Shown piece after piece: positions 46,754-57,824 of a DNA stretch of 64,000 bases; the stretch's first letter is position 1; the number at the start of each line of letters is the position of its first letter. A model generated the notes under the pieces. The model did no database searches. It was not told the DNA's origin and saw only the letters and a list, made by a program, of their open reading frames with translations. The stretch is taken from positions 40,863 to 104,862 of the forward strand of contig JBBHKE010000893.1 of assembly GCA_037447655.1 (NCBI GenBank), in the 5' to 3' direction. This DNA comes from Zygnema cylindricum. Taxonomy: Eukaryota; Streptophyta; Zygnematophyceae; Zygnematales; Zygnemataceae. The position numbers and the translations under genes are program-made.

Positions 46754-47826
46754 TAAAACCTCTGAGACCCCCATAAGTCCTCAGAGTGGACAGCTTCCAA
46801 GAAGCCTCTATGATAACCCTGACCCCTTTGTGTTTTAGCAAGAATAACTGCCACCCTGGCAGACAAAGACTATGACTAACTTCACCGCTGTGAAGGCAAG
46901 ACTCCCCTAAGTTGATAGCAAAAAAAATCTTTGAATTTGCTCCCTTGAGCAGTAAGTTATGGAGGGTCAAAGTTGATCTTTTATACAGAAGCTCTTTGGG
47001 AGAGAGGGTCCTATTTTCCAATTTTTCTAAGTCTTATCTCTCTCACAAACTCTATCTACTGATGTACGGAACAATCATATTATACTTCCGTACACAAAAG
47101 TACAACTGTTGGTGTACTTTCTGTACGAATACTGTACGACATGGCCTAAATGTTGACACGTGGTATATCCGGATTTGCTCCCTTAATCCCCGGAGATGCC
47201 GCGATCCAATGTCTTTCTGCCACGTGTCATCCGATGTGGCGATGACCAAAAACCGCCAAAATCCTCTTCCGCGATCTCGGCATTTATTCCGGCCGTCCGA
47301 TTAAATGCAGATTTAATCGTAGCCGTAATAGATAGGTATTCGTTTCGCTATCGAAACAAATGCGCGGTACTTGTTCTTTGTCCGTACCTTATTCCGTACT
47401 TTTACATAACTGGATCCCGTAAACAGTTGCAGTTGTATCCCGTAAACAGTTGCAGTTAAATGAATTATCTTACGTAATTATATTTAAATACATATCAAAC
47501 CCTATATCACATATCATTAGTCTTAAACTTAACGGTTGGAACTACCGGCTACCGACTATGTATCGTGCCGAAGGTACCAGGATCAAATCCTTGTTCCGTC
47601 AACTACCCTTTTAGTAAATAAACTTTATCGATAAATAAACTAATATATTTCCCGTAAATCTTTGGATAGCCTAGGCAGCCATGGCTCTAGCTTCCACTCC
47701 AAGTTCCCAGTGACAGCGACAAGTGTGCGAGTTGGAGAGAGAAGTTAGAGATAGACTGCCTCGGCTTCTTTCTGTATTTTAATTTAGACCTAGAAAATAC
47801 TTAAAAAGGAACCATCAATTTCTACA
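46754..47826 (-). repeat. Solo LTR, family G, with CTCTT duplication
   Basis: 1,073 bp flanked by exact CTCTT copies (46,749-46,753 and 47,827-47,831). The first base pair reads TA where its inverted copy near 42.5 kb reads TG (a G-to-A change); it ends AATTTCTACA. It contains CACGTG at 47,221-47,226 and the hairpin ACCAGGATCAAATCCTTGT near 47,577-47,595. Confidence 0.85.
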
Positions 47827-47851
47827 CTCTTGCCATGAGTCGCACATTTAA

Positions 47852-47970
47852 TACGAGTCACAAGGCAATATCACGACACGTTGTATCATAACGGGAGGAA
47901 AGCTATGAAGGTACGAGTCACAAGGCAATATCACGACACGTTGTATCATAACGGGAGGAAAGCTATGAAG
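47852..47970. repeat. Perfect 60-bp tandem duplication
   Basis: Two identical 60-bp copies, each starting TACGAGTCACAAGGC. Perfect identity suggests a recent event, in contrast to the diverged repeats around it. Confidence 0.95.
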
Positions 47971-48059
47971 GGTGAGTTTCTGTCGGCAAAAAAGTGGCGT
48001 ACCATACAATATTGTACACCGCGAATCGATATTAGGGTTAATATTTTTTTTGCCACTTA

Positions 48060-48756
48060 GGGTAACCCTCCATCAGGCGCCGACAGTAATCGTACGGAAA
48101 CGTTTATTGGCAATAATACTTCGTTCACTTCTTCATCAGGTCGTGTCAACAATAGAATTTATAGCGTACGTGGTTTCTTTCAATTGGACGCACGTAGGAT
48201 CATGTTCTGCGACGAGCAGTCAAAGATTCCAAAAACACAATATCTGAACTTGTATCCGTACATCCAACCGCAAAATTAAATTACGTGAATGTACAAGTTG
48301 TGCGTTCGTGTTTTGTATTTTTTGTAGTTGTTTTGTCGTTCTTGTTTCGTCGTGGCGCCCTAAATTTCGGATGTCACTGGATTGTGGAAGAGGCGTCACG
48401 ACACATTCTTCAACAAAGATTTATTTTGGTGGTTTTCGTTAGATTTGATTCCCACCTGTCCGAAGGTGCGCGGCCCGTACGTCACCATTCGACGCGTAAA
48501 CATTTTACACGTCCGATGATTGATGACTCTCCTCCTTGAGGAGAGTAACTAATCACTAGACGACGTGACCGCTCCCGTAATCTCACGGTCGGCGTTGTCG
48601 CCCATAAGTTTGAAGAATCTTGACCTCCCAACGGTAATCATGTTTAAAAAAAAATAAAAAAATCAGTACGTCTTTGTACGAAAATGAGCTGGATGTGTAC
48701 CAAAGTACACTTTTTCTAGTAAAGAACCCCACTTTTTGCTTGATGGAGGTTCACCC
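48060..48756. mobile_element. Harbinger MITE, deletion derivative of the 48.9-55.1 kb element
   Basis: TIRs GGGTAACCCTCCATCA and TGATGGAGGTTCACCC are flanked by TTA on both sides (48,057-48,059 and 48,757-48,759). Its left 200-300 bp match the right end of the big Harbinger element in reverse (GGCGCCGACARTAAT, GGAAACGTTTA, AAAGATTCCAAAA). Its right 350-400 bp match that element's left end in reverse, down to the hairpin ACTCTCCTCCTTGAGGAGAG. It has no transposase or SANT sequence. It therefore arose by internal deletion and would be mobilised in trans. Confidence 0.9.
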
Positions 48757-49194
48757 TTAATACATCTTTTCTCCTTGCACACTTGTCGGATTGTGTATCT
48801 ATCAGTGGAGATTAAAAGGCAAGATTTTCAACTGCCGATTGGTGGTCTCAAAGTGAAAATTGGATAAGGGTAAACCTCCATCAAGCAAAAAATAGGGTTG
48901 ATTACCAGAAAAAGTGCATTTCCCTACACATCCAGCTCATTATCGTACTGTTTTTTTATTTTTTTTTACAAATATGATTAATGTCGGCGCGTCAAGATTC
49001 TCCACCGTGGGCGATAACATCAACCGTCCGATTATGACTTTTCGAAGCAAGAGGTCACGTCTTCCAGTGATTAATTACTCTCTTAAAGAGGAGAGTATCC
49101 AATCACCGTACATGTTAAACGTTTACGCGTGGAAAGGTGAAGTACAAGCCATGCGTCTTCAAACAGGCGAAAATCAAATACGACAAAAAACCAC

Positions 49195-49480
49195 AAAAAA
49201 AGTTTGTTGAATAATGTGTCTTTTCGCCTCCACCACCATTCATCGTCGACCGGAATTTGTTGCGCCTGCTGTCTTCAAAGTTCCGATATGTTTTTGAAAT
49301 TTTTTCAATTCTTTTTACTTTTTAGGAAGAAACCCAAAAAAAGTTTGTTAAATAATGTGTCTTTTCGCCTCCACCACCATTCATCGTCGACCGAAATTTG
49401 TTGCGCCTGCTGTCTTCAAAGTTCTGATATGTTTTTGAAATTTTTTCAATTCTTTTTACTTATTAGGAAGAAACCAAAAT
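49195..49480. repeat. 141-bp tandem duplication in the Harbinger 5' region
   Basis: Two adjacent copies (AAAAAAAGTTTGTTGAATAA at 49,195 and a near-identical one at 49,336) with few differences. They lie between the left terminal region and the SANT ORF. The local 103-codon frame is a by-product of the duplication. Confidence 0.9.
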
Positions 49481-50411
49481 TCATTCTGGGACCATTTTTG
49501 AAAAAAACAGCATAATGTCTCACGATTAGGACGACAGAAGAAACTATAAAATTGAACAGTTTAGGTTATTTTCAAGTATTCATTATCAAACTAACTGCCT
49601 TCTGTCTTCATTTTCACATAAGGATGTCTTATTGAGGGGGTTCTTATAACCCCTTAGCCTATATTTCGGGATTGCTACCTCATCCTACACATACTCCTGC
49701 GAATATAGCTTCACCAGTCTAAAACGGACAACTATACTATAATGGGGCTACTCCACAATCTCAAGGAGTGTCGGCCACACGTAATGTTATCAACTATAAA
49801 AAATATTGTGTTTTCGTGCAAGAAAATGGGCCAACCAATATAAACCCCACCATCTTAGGATGAAGAGCAAGCAGTGGCAAGAATAAAACTAAAACATGTG
49901 TGGTTTTTTAACTAATGCAAACCCTAAACAGATAACTTTTTCTAATTTCAAATGGCAAAACAATAAATTGTGTAATAGTTATAAATAGGGTAAGAAAATG
50001 CAGAAACTCCGTAAAAACTGTATAAAAAACTGAAAGTAGGAAAAGTGTAAGATTCTAACCAAACACAAAGTTATAATTAACAAAAAACATGGAAAATTGT
50101 CCACACTATAAAATGTATAATAGTTAAAATCTGTCTAAAAAATTGAAAGTATGAAAAGTGCAAGATTTCAACCAGGCAGAAAGTTATAATTAACAAAAAG
50201 CATAGAAAATTGTCTACACATTATATACTGTATAATAGTTATAACTAGGGTAATAACTAGGGTAAAACAGTGCTGAAACTCCGTAAAAAATGTGTAATAC
50301 CTTCATTATGATATATGTGTGTTTCTTATAAATCAAAGGGGTCTTCAAGAGAAATCACAAAGATACAAGGTGAACATTTGGAAAAAACCCCTACAACCAA
50401 AAAACAAACCA
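49481..50411. other. Harbinger non-coding region upstream of the SANT ORF
   Basis: AT-rich, with two copies of a roughly 115-bp unit (about 50,010 and 50,125; shared AACTGAAAGTAGGAAAAGTG-like and AAAGTTATAATTAACAAAAA). It is probably promoter or 5' leader of the SANT gene; no TATA box is assigned with confidence. Confidence 0.5.
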
Positions 50412-51557
50412 ATGCAAATGGTGAAGAAAAAACGGGGAAAATGGGAAGGAAAAAAGGGGAGACAAATACAAAAAAAGGGGGAAGGACATGAAAATCCATC
50501 TACGTATGACAGATGGACTCAAAAAGAGGCTTTATTACTGATTACTTCTAAGGTGGATGAAATACGTAAGGAGCTATTTAATGGATTACAAGCAACTCAT
50601 CGCTCGGCGGAGGAAAAATGGAGAATAACAAGTGTTGAAACGGAGGAGAAACGTGTGTTCAAAATGTGTTTAAAATGTTGGCACAAGTGGGAAAATGTCC
50701 TTAAAGAATTTAAAAGGGTGAAGGATTGGGAGAATAAAATACTTAGTGGAAATATAGATTACTGGGCCATGCCTTTGAGAGATAGGACAAAAAAAAAATT
50801 GCCATGCAATTTTTCTGAAGCTTTCTACGTAGCATTAGATGAAGGTATTGGAGGTAACGAAAACATTGCACTGAAACATGTGCGCGATACCGAAACTTTC
50901 TACGTAGCATTAGATGAAGGTATTGGAGGTAACGAAAACATTGCACCGAAACATGTGCGCGATACCGAAACTTTCTACGTAGCATTAGATGAAGGTATTG
51001 GAGGTAACAAAAACATCGCACCGAAACATGTGCGGGATACTTTTGTTCTTCTTACAGGCGGGTCAAGCACCGCTGATGAAAATGAGAGTGGATCGATGAA
51101 ATAACCATTACATGAGACAGAAACCAACACTCTCTCACCCGTTAACATATATAGTAATACTAGTGGTAAACGAAAAAGTAATGAAAACAAATTAAGCACG
51201 GCACATGCACTAGATCTTGATGGCTTTCGAGAAATAGTGTTGGAAATGCGGAAAACGAATGCTGAAGATACAAAAGAAACAATCAACCATTTTGGAGAAT
51301 TATTAAAAACAATTTGGGAAAGGAATGATCGAGGTACAGACCGTTTAATTAAAACCATTTTTCCCACTCAAATAAAAGCTCTTGGTGGACGCGAGACACA
51401 CTATACAACTAAAAATCGTCAAGGTACACTGAACCCATTTTTGCCATTTTATCTTTTATTTGTTAGCATTTTTTGTTTTTTGAGGCATATCCTAAGTTTT
51501 ATAACTTTTTTTTTTTTTCTAACTGAAAACTTATTTAATCATGTATGTTTTTTATGA
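50412..51557 (+). pseudogene. Harbinger Myb/SANT-like protein, one in-frame stop
   Basis: I start it at ATG 50,412 because upstream codons lack an ATG. A Lys-rich N-terminus leads to a Myb/SANT-like (trihelix-type) domain: DRWTQKEALLLI, KMCLKCWHKWENVLKEFKRV, YWAMPLRDR and LPCNFSEAFY. Such proteins bind terminal repeats and help import the transposase. Three 25-residue repeats (FYVALDEGIGGN...) follow at 50,821-51,042. A TAA at 51,102-51,104 stops the frame, but coding resumes in phase with DLDGFREIVLEMRKTN and LLKTIWERNDR, a helical C-terminus. The end after about 51,425 is uncertain. Confidence 0.85.
50821..51042 (+). repeat. 75-bp triplication inside the SANT ORF
   Basis: Three near-identical 75-bp units (starts 50,821, 50,896 and 50,971) encode 25 residues each, with FYVALDEGIGGNENIAPKH. 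In other family members one copy would follow the DNA-binding domain. The triplication keeps frame. Confidence 0.95.
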
Positions 51558-52715
51558 TGTCTAAGATGCTCAGAGCATTTTTTGGGGGAAATCATCACTT
51601 TGATTTGTTCCGTACGAAACGAAGTGGATCTTCACAACTACTTGTTTTCTTTAGTAGTCAAATAGTTTTAGAATGTTGTAGTTTTCTGAACGCATATTTA
51701 GATTCAGTCACAAATTGTGGTTTTTTAGGCTTTTTTGTTTTTGAATGAAAAAACTTCAAAATGCTTTTAGGGAAAAAAAACGTTCGCTTTTCTATCGATG
51801 AATACATGACAACTCTTATTTTTGTAATTTGTCATTCTCTTTTTTATGAAAAAACTCTTTAGTTTTATTTTGTCTATTTTTACTATGTTATCTGTAATTG
51901 TAGCTCTCTATATTATATTTCCTTCCTGTAAACTTCATTTCTAGTTGTGCAAAACATATTTATTACTTGCAAACTCTATTTGTATATTCACATTCTAAAT
52001 TGCCTTTGGGTAATCTATAATTGTAGTTTCCCATTATATATTTGTTACATATAAACTGTAATGCGAGTTCTATTTCATCTTTTCTTTTTTTTAAATGTGT
52101 AATTTTATCTCTCCATTACATATTTCCTAACACTTATAATCTCTAAGATAAAGTCAAACTAGATGCATTTTATTTTATTACGACCTTCTTTTGGACAAAA
52201 TTATACGAACGCAAACACCAACAAAATTGTATGCATAAAAAATTTTACAAACATAATGAGAAAAATACAATTCACGAGAAACACAAATATTAAGCATGAG
52301 ATTTTTTTGAAAATCTTTATAATAGTATCAAGAATACAAAACGGGAAAATAATCATTTGTATTTGTTTTTTTAATTGAAATGGATTCAATTCCTCTGTCA
52401 AGCCACAACCATGCTCCATGGTGAAAACTACAAAGTGATCTAACAACGCAATCCTATTTAGATCACAATCCTATCACTATTTCCGATGATTGTCTTCCCT
52501 CACATTTCAAACTTATCTGGCTAAAATGATAACACCTAACAAAGAATCGCAGCCAAACACTACCATGAAGTCTATTCTATTTCATAAAAAACACAGAAAT
52601 AACCAATGTACTCCACTTAACCACCATGCCTTTCGTAGAGATCTTCAGCTAAGAAGTCGCATAGTTCTTTGGCTTCCTCGTCTGTGTATGCATCAATCTC
52701 CTCTCTGTCAACCTC
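51558..52715. other. Convergent intergenic region of the Harbinger element
   Basis: Very AT-rich sequence between the 3' ends of the SANT and transposase genes. Short frames here are low-complexity. It probably holds both 3' UTRs and polyadenylation signals. Confidence 0.5.
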
Positions 52716-53663
52716 TTACTCTTCGTTTGGAGGAGTACTAGGTGGAGTATCTTCGTCTATGTAACGAACTCGCCCATCTATCATCAAGTTGTGCAAAGTG
52801 CACACAGTCATGATAACATCAATGACATGCTCCATGTTTGCCAAAACATATTTTTTATCAATTTTTCCCCACTGTCGTTTTATCACACCAAAGGTTCGCT
52901 CTGAGCACATTCTACGACTACTATGGAAATAATTGGATGGCCTTTCAAGTTCTTGTATATTTGTTGCAGGGTAGGGATTGATCAAGTGTTTCTTGAGTGG
53001 ATACCGAGCATCTCCTATAAGGAAAGGTGGTACTTCTTTCCATGCAACATCAACAGAAGGGCCTTTCAAACCTCCTCCAAACAATACCGCATTTCCAATA
53101 CCTGAATTTTTAACATACTCTAGAATCATGTACACTACCGGCCCAACCCACATAGGCATCCAAGATACGTGTATTCGGAGCTACTACAGCATGTAAAATG
53201 ACACTGTAGTTTTTTTCCCTATCATACCAATGTGAAGGCCTCATCCCACCACTTAGACCTATGTTTATATGTGATGCATCTATTGCCCCAAAACAATTAG
53301 GAAAATGGAATTTATAGTCGCAAAATGCATCCACAAGTTGGTTAAAGAGGGCTCCGAAGGCCACTTGATGAGGCGTGGTGTGAGGATATCGCACACCGCT
53401 CGACAAAATATTGCTTGTTTCCTCAACACTATCAGTGCAGTGACTCCAAAAAGAACTCCCACAGAAACACTTGTGTTTCCGGTGGCCAGTCGATAAATCA
53501 CCATTTCAATCTGTCGTCGCACAGTAAGCTTTCGGTTAGGTATATTCAATAACGCTGTGGGATATCCTATTTCCGCAACCAGATAGTCGACAAGATGACG
53601 CGGGAGGCAAAATATTTCCCTATATTTGACATCGCCGAATCCATCTATGAGAGTCATAAAAAA
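52716..53663 (-). pseudogene. Harbinger DDE transposase (DDE_Tnp_4 type)
   Basis: The N-terminal part (53,657 to about 53,300) has FGDVKYREIFCLPRHLVDYL, RRQIEMVIYRLATG and PRLIKWPSEPSL, as in PIF/Harbinger transposases. After a one-base shift near 53,300 it reads HFPNCFGAIDASHI (first catalytic Asp) and AYVGWAGSVHDSRV (second Asp). A second shift near 53,115 leads to PFLIGDARYPLKKHLINPYP and CSERTFGVIKRQWG (catalytic Glu). All three acidic residues survive, but two frameshifts disable it. A further upstream frame reaches 53,808 and may be the N-terminus. Confidence 0.88.
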
Positions 53664-53853
53664 ATGTTAACTTCGCTGTGTGATGTAATATTCGTGACAG
53701 ATTCTCTCTCGTCCAAGGGTATCCATTGAATTGCAAAATATACTTGCAACATTTAGAAAGGTGTTTGCGACATGACTTTCTTCTGGATGAAATATATGAA
53801 GAACGCAAAAATAATGGGATCTTCTTTTAAGCGTTGAGCTTTATTCATAGTAA

Positions 53854-54601
53854 GGGTGACGTTCCATCAGGCCAAAGGTGGCGTAGTTTACAGAAAAGTC
53901 GCCACCCTCCGTACCAAATCGTAACGTCTATTTTGTTTTTATACGAAAACCAACATTACAGAGAATCATGCCAATACTCTCCAGAGGTCTTAGAAGTAAT
54001 ACTGGCCGTCGGATGTTCATCTGCGAGGAGTTCGCTTCAGTTCGCTTCATTTTTTTCTGTAACTGTCAGCCTACCTCGAGGAGGTGGGTTGGCAGATACA
54101 GAAAAAAAATATCGTGACACGATGGACGATTAAGCTACGTGTCATGATGGAAAACCAACGAAAAATCTTAAGATTTGCATATGACACGCGCTTTTCAAAA
54201 TACAACCGAAAATAAAAACGAAATTTCGTAATATTCCCTCGTTAAGCTATTTTCGTTAACTTTTGTTCGTCACACTGTTTCTATCAAAGGACTTTCGTTA
54301 TGTTCGAAAAGTGAAACCCTTAAAAATGAGCTGGCTTACAGACTGACGTCTGCCAAAAGAATAAAAAATTTGTCGTATTATTACTTCGTACGCAGGTACA
54401 TGGTAAGCAAGTCAAGATTTGAACTTAAGTTTGTTGGTGCAAAAAATCCGAAAGATATTAAATATCGGACCATAGCTTGCGTGGCGCCATTCAATATAAA
54501 ACACGTGGCTTACAGACTCTACGTGACGGAACATCGACCCAATCGGCCCGGTATGTAGAATTTGCCGTACAATTACAGAAACGTATGATGGAACTTTACC
54601 C
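53854..54601. mobile_element. Nested Harbinger-type MITE by the transposase 5' end
   Basis: TIRs GGGTGACGTTCCATCA and TGATGGAACTTTACCC are flanked by TAA (53,851-53,853 and 54,602-54,604). It is 748 bp and non-coding. A central hairpin CCTACCTCGAGGAGGTGGG sits near 54,070. The interior differs from the 48-kb MITE, so it is another subfamily. It would separate the transposase from its native promoter. Confidence 0.85.
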
Positions 54602-54604
54602 TAA

Positions 54605-55108
54605 GAAGGATAAATATCATTAGAAACAACTCCATTAGGAAAGGATATACGATATATTTTGCAGGTGAAAGGATTTTAGGGCGTGAAAGACGTATGCACA
54701 AAAGGCGGTCGCTTTGATTCACGTCAGAGGCGGACACAGCAAGGTTTCAAAGTAAAAACGCTAAATCGGAGCCATGGATAAAAAAGGACAGGTGGTACAT
54801 CGATGAAACAGGAACATTCCAATAGAACATTTGTGTGCGTCTGTAAATCCATTTATTTTCGACAGATATATAAAACCGTTGAAACAACGACAAAGCGGAT
54901 GGTTGTACGAATACTAGTTTAGATATTTCGCTTTTGGAATCTTTGACGACGCTCGCCGTCAGAACAGAAATCTACGTGCATCCACTCGAAAGAAAGCACG
55001 TCCACGATTTACTCCTTGCTGACACAACCTGATAGAGAAGTGAACCGAATTTTACTGGCAGTAAACGTTTCCGTACTATTATTGTCGGCGCCTGATGGAG
55101 AAGCGACC
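54605..55108 (-). other. Harbinger right terminal region
   Basis: In reverse, about 54,930-55,108 matches the left part of the 48-kb MITE (CAACCTGATAGAGAAGTGAA, GGAAACGTTTACTG reverse pairs). It is the subterminal region, probably with transposase binding sites and the original transposase promoter. No gene seen. Confidence 0.7.
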
Positions 55109-55180
55109 TAAGTGTGTACTGAGAAAAGTTGTTTTAAGCGGCGAAAAATTTATTAACACTAACAACGATACACGGTGTAC

Positions 55181-55400
55181 AGTTTATCGCCAATCGTTAT
55201 TAGCGTTGTGTACGCTAATTCCGTCCCGTCTTTTTTTTTTTATTCTCAAATAAATTTATCCACACTATTTAAAAAAACCCTAATTCCTAATTAGAATAGA
55301 CGATTTATTTGAAAATTTTCAAATTCCCAATTAGCGTAAACCACGCTAATTATTCGTATACGCTAAAAAAACTTACACGCTAATAACGATTGGCGGTGTA
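55181..55400. mobile_element. MITE M1, copy 1
   Basis: About 220 bp bounded by CGCCAATCGTTATTAGCGTT and ACGCTAATAACGATTGGCGG, an inverted pair. It is nearly identical to 55,588-55,806 through its interior (CCCTAATTCCTAATTAGAAT). Non-coding. Confidence 0.8.
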
Positions 55401-55587
55401 GTTTACAGGATCTCGCAGGCTTTTGTACCATGCCGTACTGTATTAAAAAAAGATTCTATCAAGGCTGTCCAAATCTAGGCGGAAACATTGGCCGTTTGAT
55501 TTTTTTTGGGTCCTCATCTCCGAAGCAATTGCTCCTCTTGGACTGTACCCGACAACAGTACAGTACAGTACAGTTTATTACAGTACA

Positions 55588-55806
55588 GTACACGGCCAAT
55601 CGTTATTAGCGTTGTGTACGCTAATTCCTTCCAACTTTTTTTTTTATTCTCAAATATATTTATCCACACTATTTAAGAAAAACCCTAATTCCTAATTAGA
55701 ATAGACGATTTCTTCGAAAAAATTCAAATTCCCAATTAGCGTAAACCACGCTAATTATTCGTATACGCTAAAAAAACTTACACGCTAATAACGATTGGCG
55801 GTGTAC
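55588..55806. mobile_element. MITE M1, copy 2
   Basis: Second member of the family at 55,181-55,400, with the same inverted ends and interior. Only 190 bp separate the two, and the spacer is itself the repeat seen at 58,196-58,378. Confidence 0.8.
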
Positions 55807-56320
55807 TTTACTCTACCATCCTCAACTGTTCATCGAAGAGGACGTTAAACATCTACAAGCAGTGTACAATCTCGACAACTTAGATAGGTGTCACGATGGA
55901 ACATTCACTTCTCGAAAGGTTGTAGGGGCCATGTGCCTTCCGGCAAAGTGGACGCGAATCCACCAAAATCCAGCAGAAAATCGTATTTAGTTTGTCACCA
56001 CACGATAAATCGGTGTCCTTCGCCGTTGATAATAGATAAAATCGATTATTGGATTATCGCTATAAGAAACTTACAGATATACAACACTATAATATCGATC
56101 AAGGCCGGACTTCCATTAGGCGGTTTCGGTAAATGTACGTTCGGATACGTTTACTGATTGACGTATTGCCGTATCTTCCATGTTTCAATAAAACACTTTT
56201 TATTTGCGTGGCTCATTCGGTTGGAACCACGTATGTTAATGTTGGAATGCTGAAAATCTACAGAGAATCTTCTAACAAGCTTGAACGCAATATATGTACC
56301 AACACAAAATTTAAATTAGG

Positions 56321-57060
56321 GTACGTCCCCATGTAAGCGATACTTTGAAAAAATATTTTGGACTGTAGTGAAGTGTTTCGTACTACTTTAAAAAGCGTCC
56401 CTATGTGCGAAAATGAAATCAGAACTTGAAATGTGACGGTTGTAGACGTAGGTACAACTTTGTGACGGTTGACGACGACTACGAAATTAGTGACGCCAAT
56501 AAATAGAACGACAGTGTTAGACGTCTATATTTTTGTAATTTAGTGACATGGCAGATGTTTAGGGTTTTGTAACATCGTGACGTCACGCTCACTTGTGACA
56601 ACGTCGACGTCACAGATTCAAGGACTTTCGGCCATGGATACCGAATTTCGTTTTCTCTAGGCAAAAAACATCCGAACGGCTACTTCATTGTACTAGCGCG
56701 AAAAAGCTGCATGACTCTTGAACCACAGTCGTCGTCCTTATAACATTCATTGTCTCCATCTCAATTTTTTAAATCTACACGTTTGTTTTCGCGCCTTTGT
56801 TTCATGACGTCAAAGCATGCGAAGTGTCACAAAACACATTCAATCAGAGTTACGTGCCAAAAATTTGGTGTGAACAAGACCCGTTTTCCAATGAGTGTTT
56901 CGAAAATCATCGGAATGGGCAAAAAGTTACATGTGTTTCGGTGGGCATAGGGTATGAGTTTTTGACTTTCTGTTGGCGAAAAAGTGGCGTACTGTACCGT
57001 AATGTACTATATTGTACACTGCGAATCGGTATTAGGGTTTTATGTTTTTTTTTGCCACTT
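56321..57060. repeat. Dispersed non-coding repeat
   Basis: It shares blocks with 44,530-44,760 (GCGTCCCTATGTGCGA-like, TGTGACGGTTGTAGACG). From about 56,960 it matches the left flank of the 48-kb MITE (AAAAAGTGGCGTAC, GTACACTGCGAATCG). Nothing coding is supported. Confidence 0.5.
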
Positions 57061-57824
57061 TGGCCACTTCTACATCAGGCACTTACAATAATGTTACGGA
57101 TAAGTTTACTGGCACTAATATTTAATTCAGTTCTCTATCAGGTCGTGTCAGCAATGGAATCTATCGCGTACGTGTTTTCTTTCGATTGGATGCACGTAGA
57201 TTCCTATTATGACGGCGAGCGTCCTTAAAGATTTCAAAAGCAAAATGTCTAAATTAGTATTCGTATAGCCAGCCGCAAAATAAAATTCGCGAATGTACAT
57301 TTTGTACGTTTGTGTTTGGTCGTTGTACCAACGGTGTACAATTTCTACGTTCCTGTTTTGTCGTAACCAAATCGGAAATTTGAAGAAAGCAGACGCAACA
57401 AATTCCGGCTGACGATAGATGGCGGTGGATGCGTCACGACACATTCTTCAGCAAACCTTTTGTGGTGGTTATCGTCGTATCTGATTCCCGCCTGTTTGAA
57501 GGGGGGTGGCATATGTGCGAAGGCGCGCGGCTCGTACATGACCTTTCCACGCGTGACCGTTTTACACGTTCGGTAAATTGTTGGTGTTCTCCTTGAGACA
57601 ATAGCCATTTACCGGACGAAGTGAACTTTTGCTTCGAAAACTCATAATCGGACGGTTGATGTTATCACCCAAAAGTTTGTAGAATCTTGAGGAATCTCCA
57701 AGAATCATGTTATGAAAAAAAAAAAAAAAAACAGTACAACCTTGTACGACAATGAGTTGGATTTGTATGGAAATGCACTTTTTCTGGAAAACAACCCCAC
57801 TTTTCGCTTGATGGAGGTTCACCC
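57061..57824. mobile_element. Harbinger MITE, degraded left end
   Basis: Its right end GCTTGATGGAGGTTCACCC is followed by TTA (57,825-57,827), as in the 48-kb MITE, and it matches that MITE throughout (ATCAGGTCGTGTCARCAATG, CAAGATTCTACAAACTTTTG in reverse). The left TIR is eroded (CTACATCAGGC). Its size is 764 bp. Confidence 0.75.

Larger units (their letters stand above)
48868..55108. mobile_element. PIF/Harbinger transposon with SANT and transposase ORFs
   Basis: TAA duplications (48,865-48,867; 55,109-55,111) flank GGGTAAACCTCCATCA at the left and GGCGCCTGATGGAG at the degraded right end. The flanks join as TTGGATAAGTGTGTA, matching an unoccupied paralogous site TTGGATAAATGTGTA at about 57,901. 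Inside are a plus-strand Myb/SANT ORF (50,412-51,557) and a convergent minus-strand DDE transposase (52,716-53,663), the two-gene layout of the superfamily. A 748-bp MITE is nested near the transposase start. Without it the element is about 5.5 kb. Confidence 0.92.
55109..56320. repeat. Duplicated block, copy 1
   Basis: GTGTACTGAGAAAAGTTGTT through about 56,320 (AACACAAAATTTAAATTAGG) matches 57,900-59,385 in order and orientation, apart from different small elements inserted at the two positions described below. Shared blocks include GGATCTCGCAGGCTTTTGTA, CATCCTCAACTGTTCATCGA and GGCCGGACTTCCATTAGGCG. No gene; the 89-codon frames in both copies (MSRWNIHFSKGCRG) are conserved because the DNA is duplicated. 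Confidence 0.85.

Noticed and set aside
50412-51557. Host trihelix transcription factor
   Set aside because: The domain is similar, but the gene lies inside the Harbinger boundaries defined by TAA duplications and the empty site, next to a Harbinger transposase.
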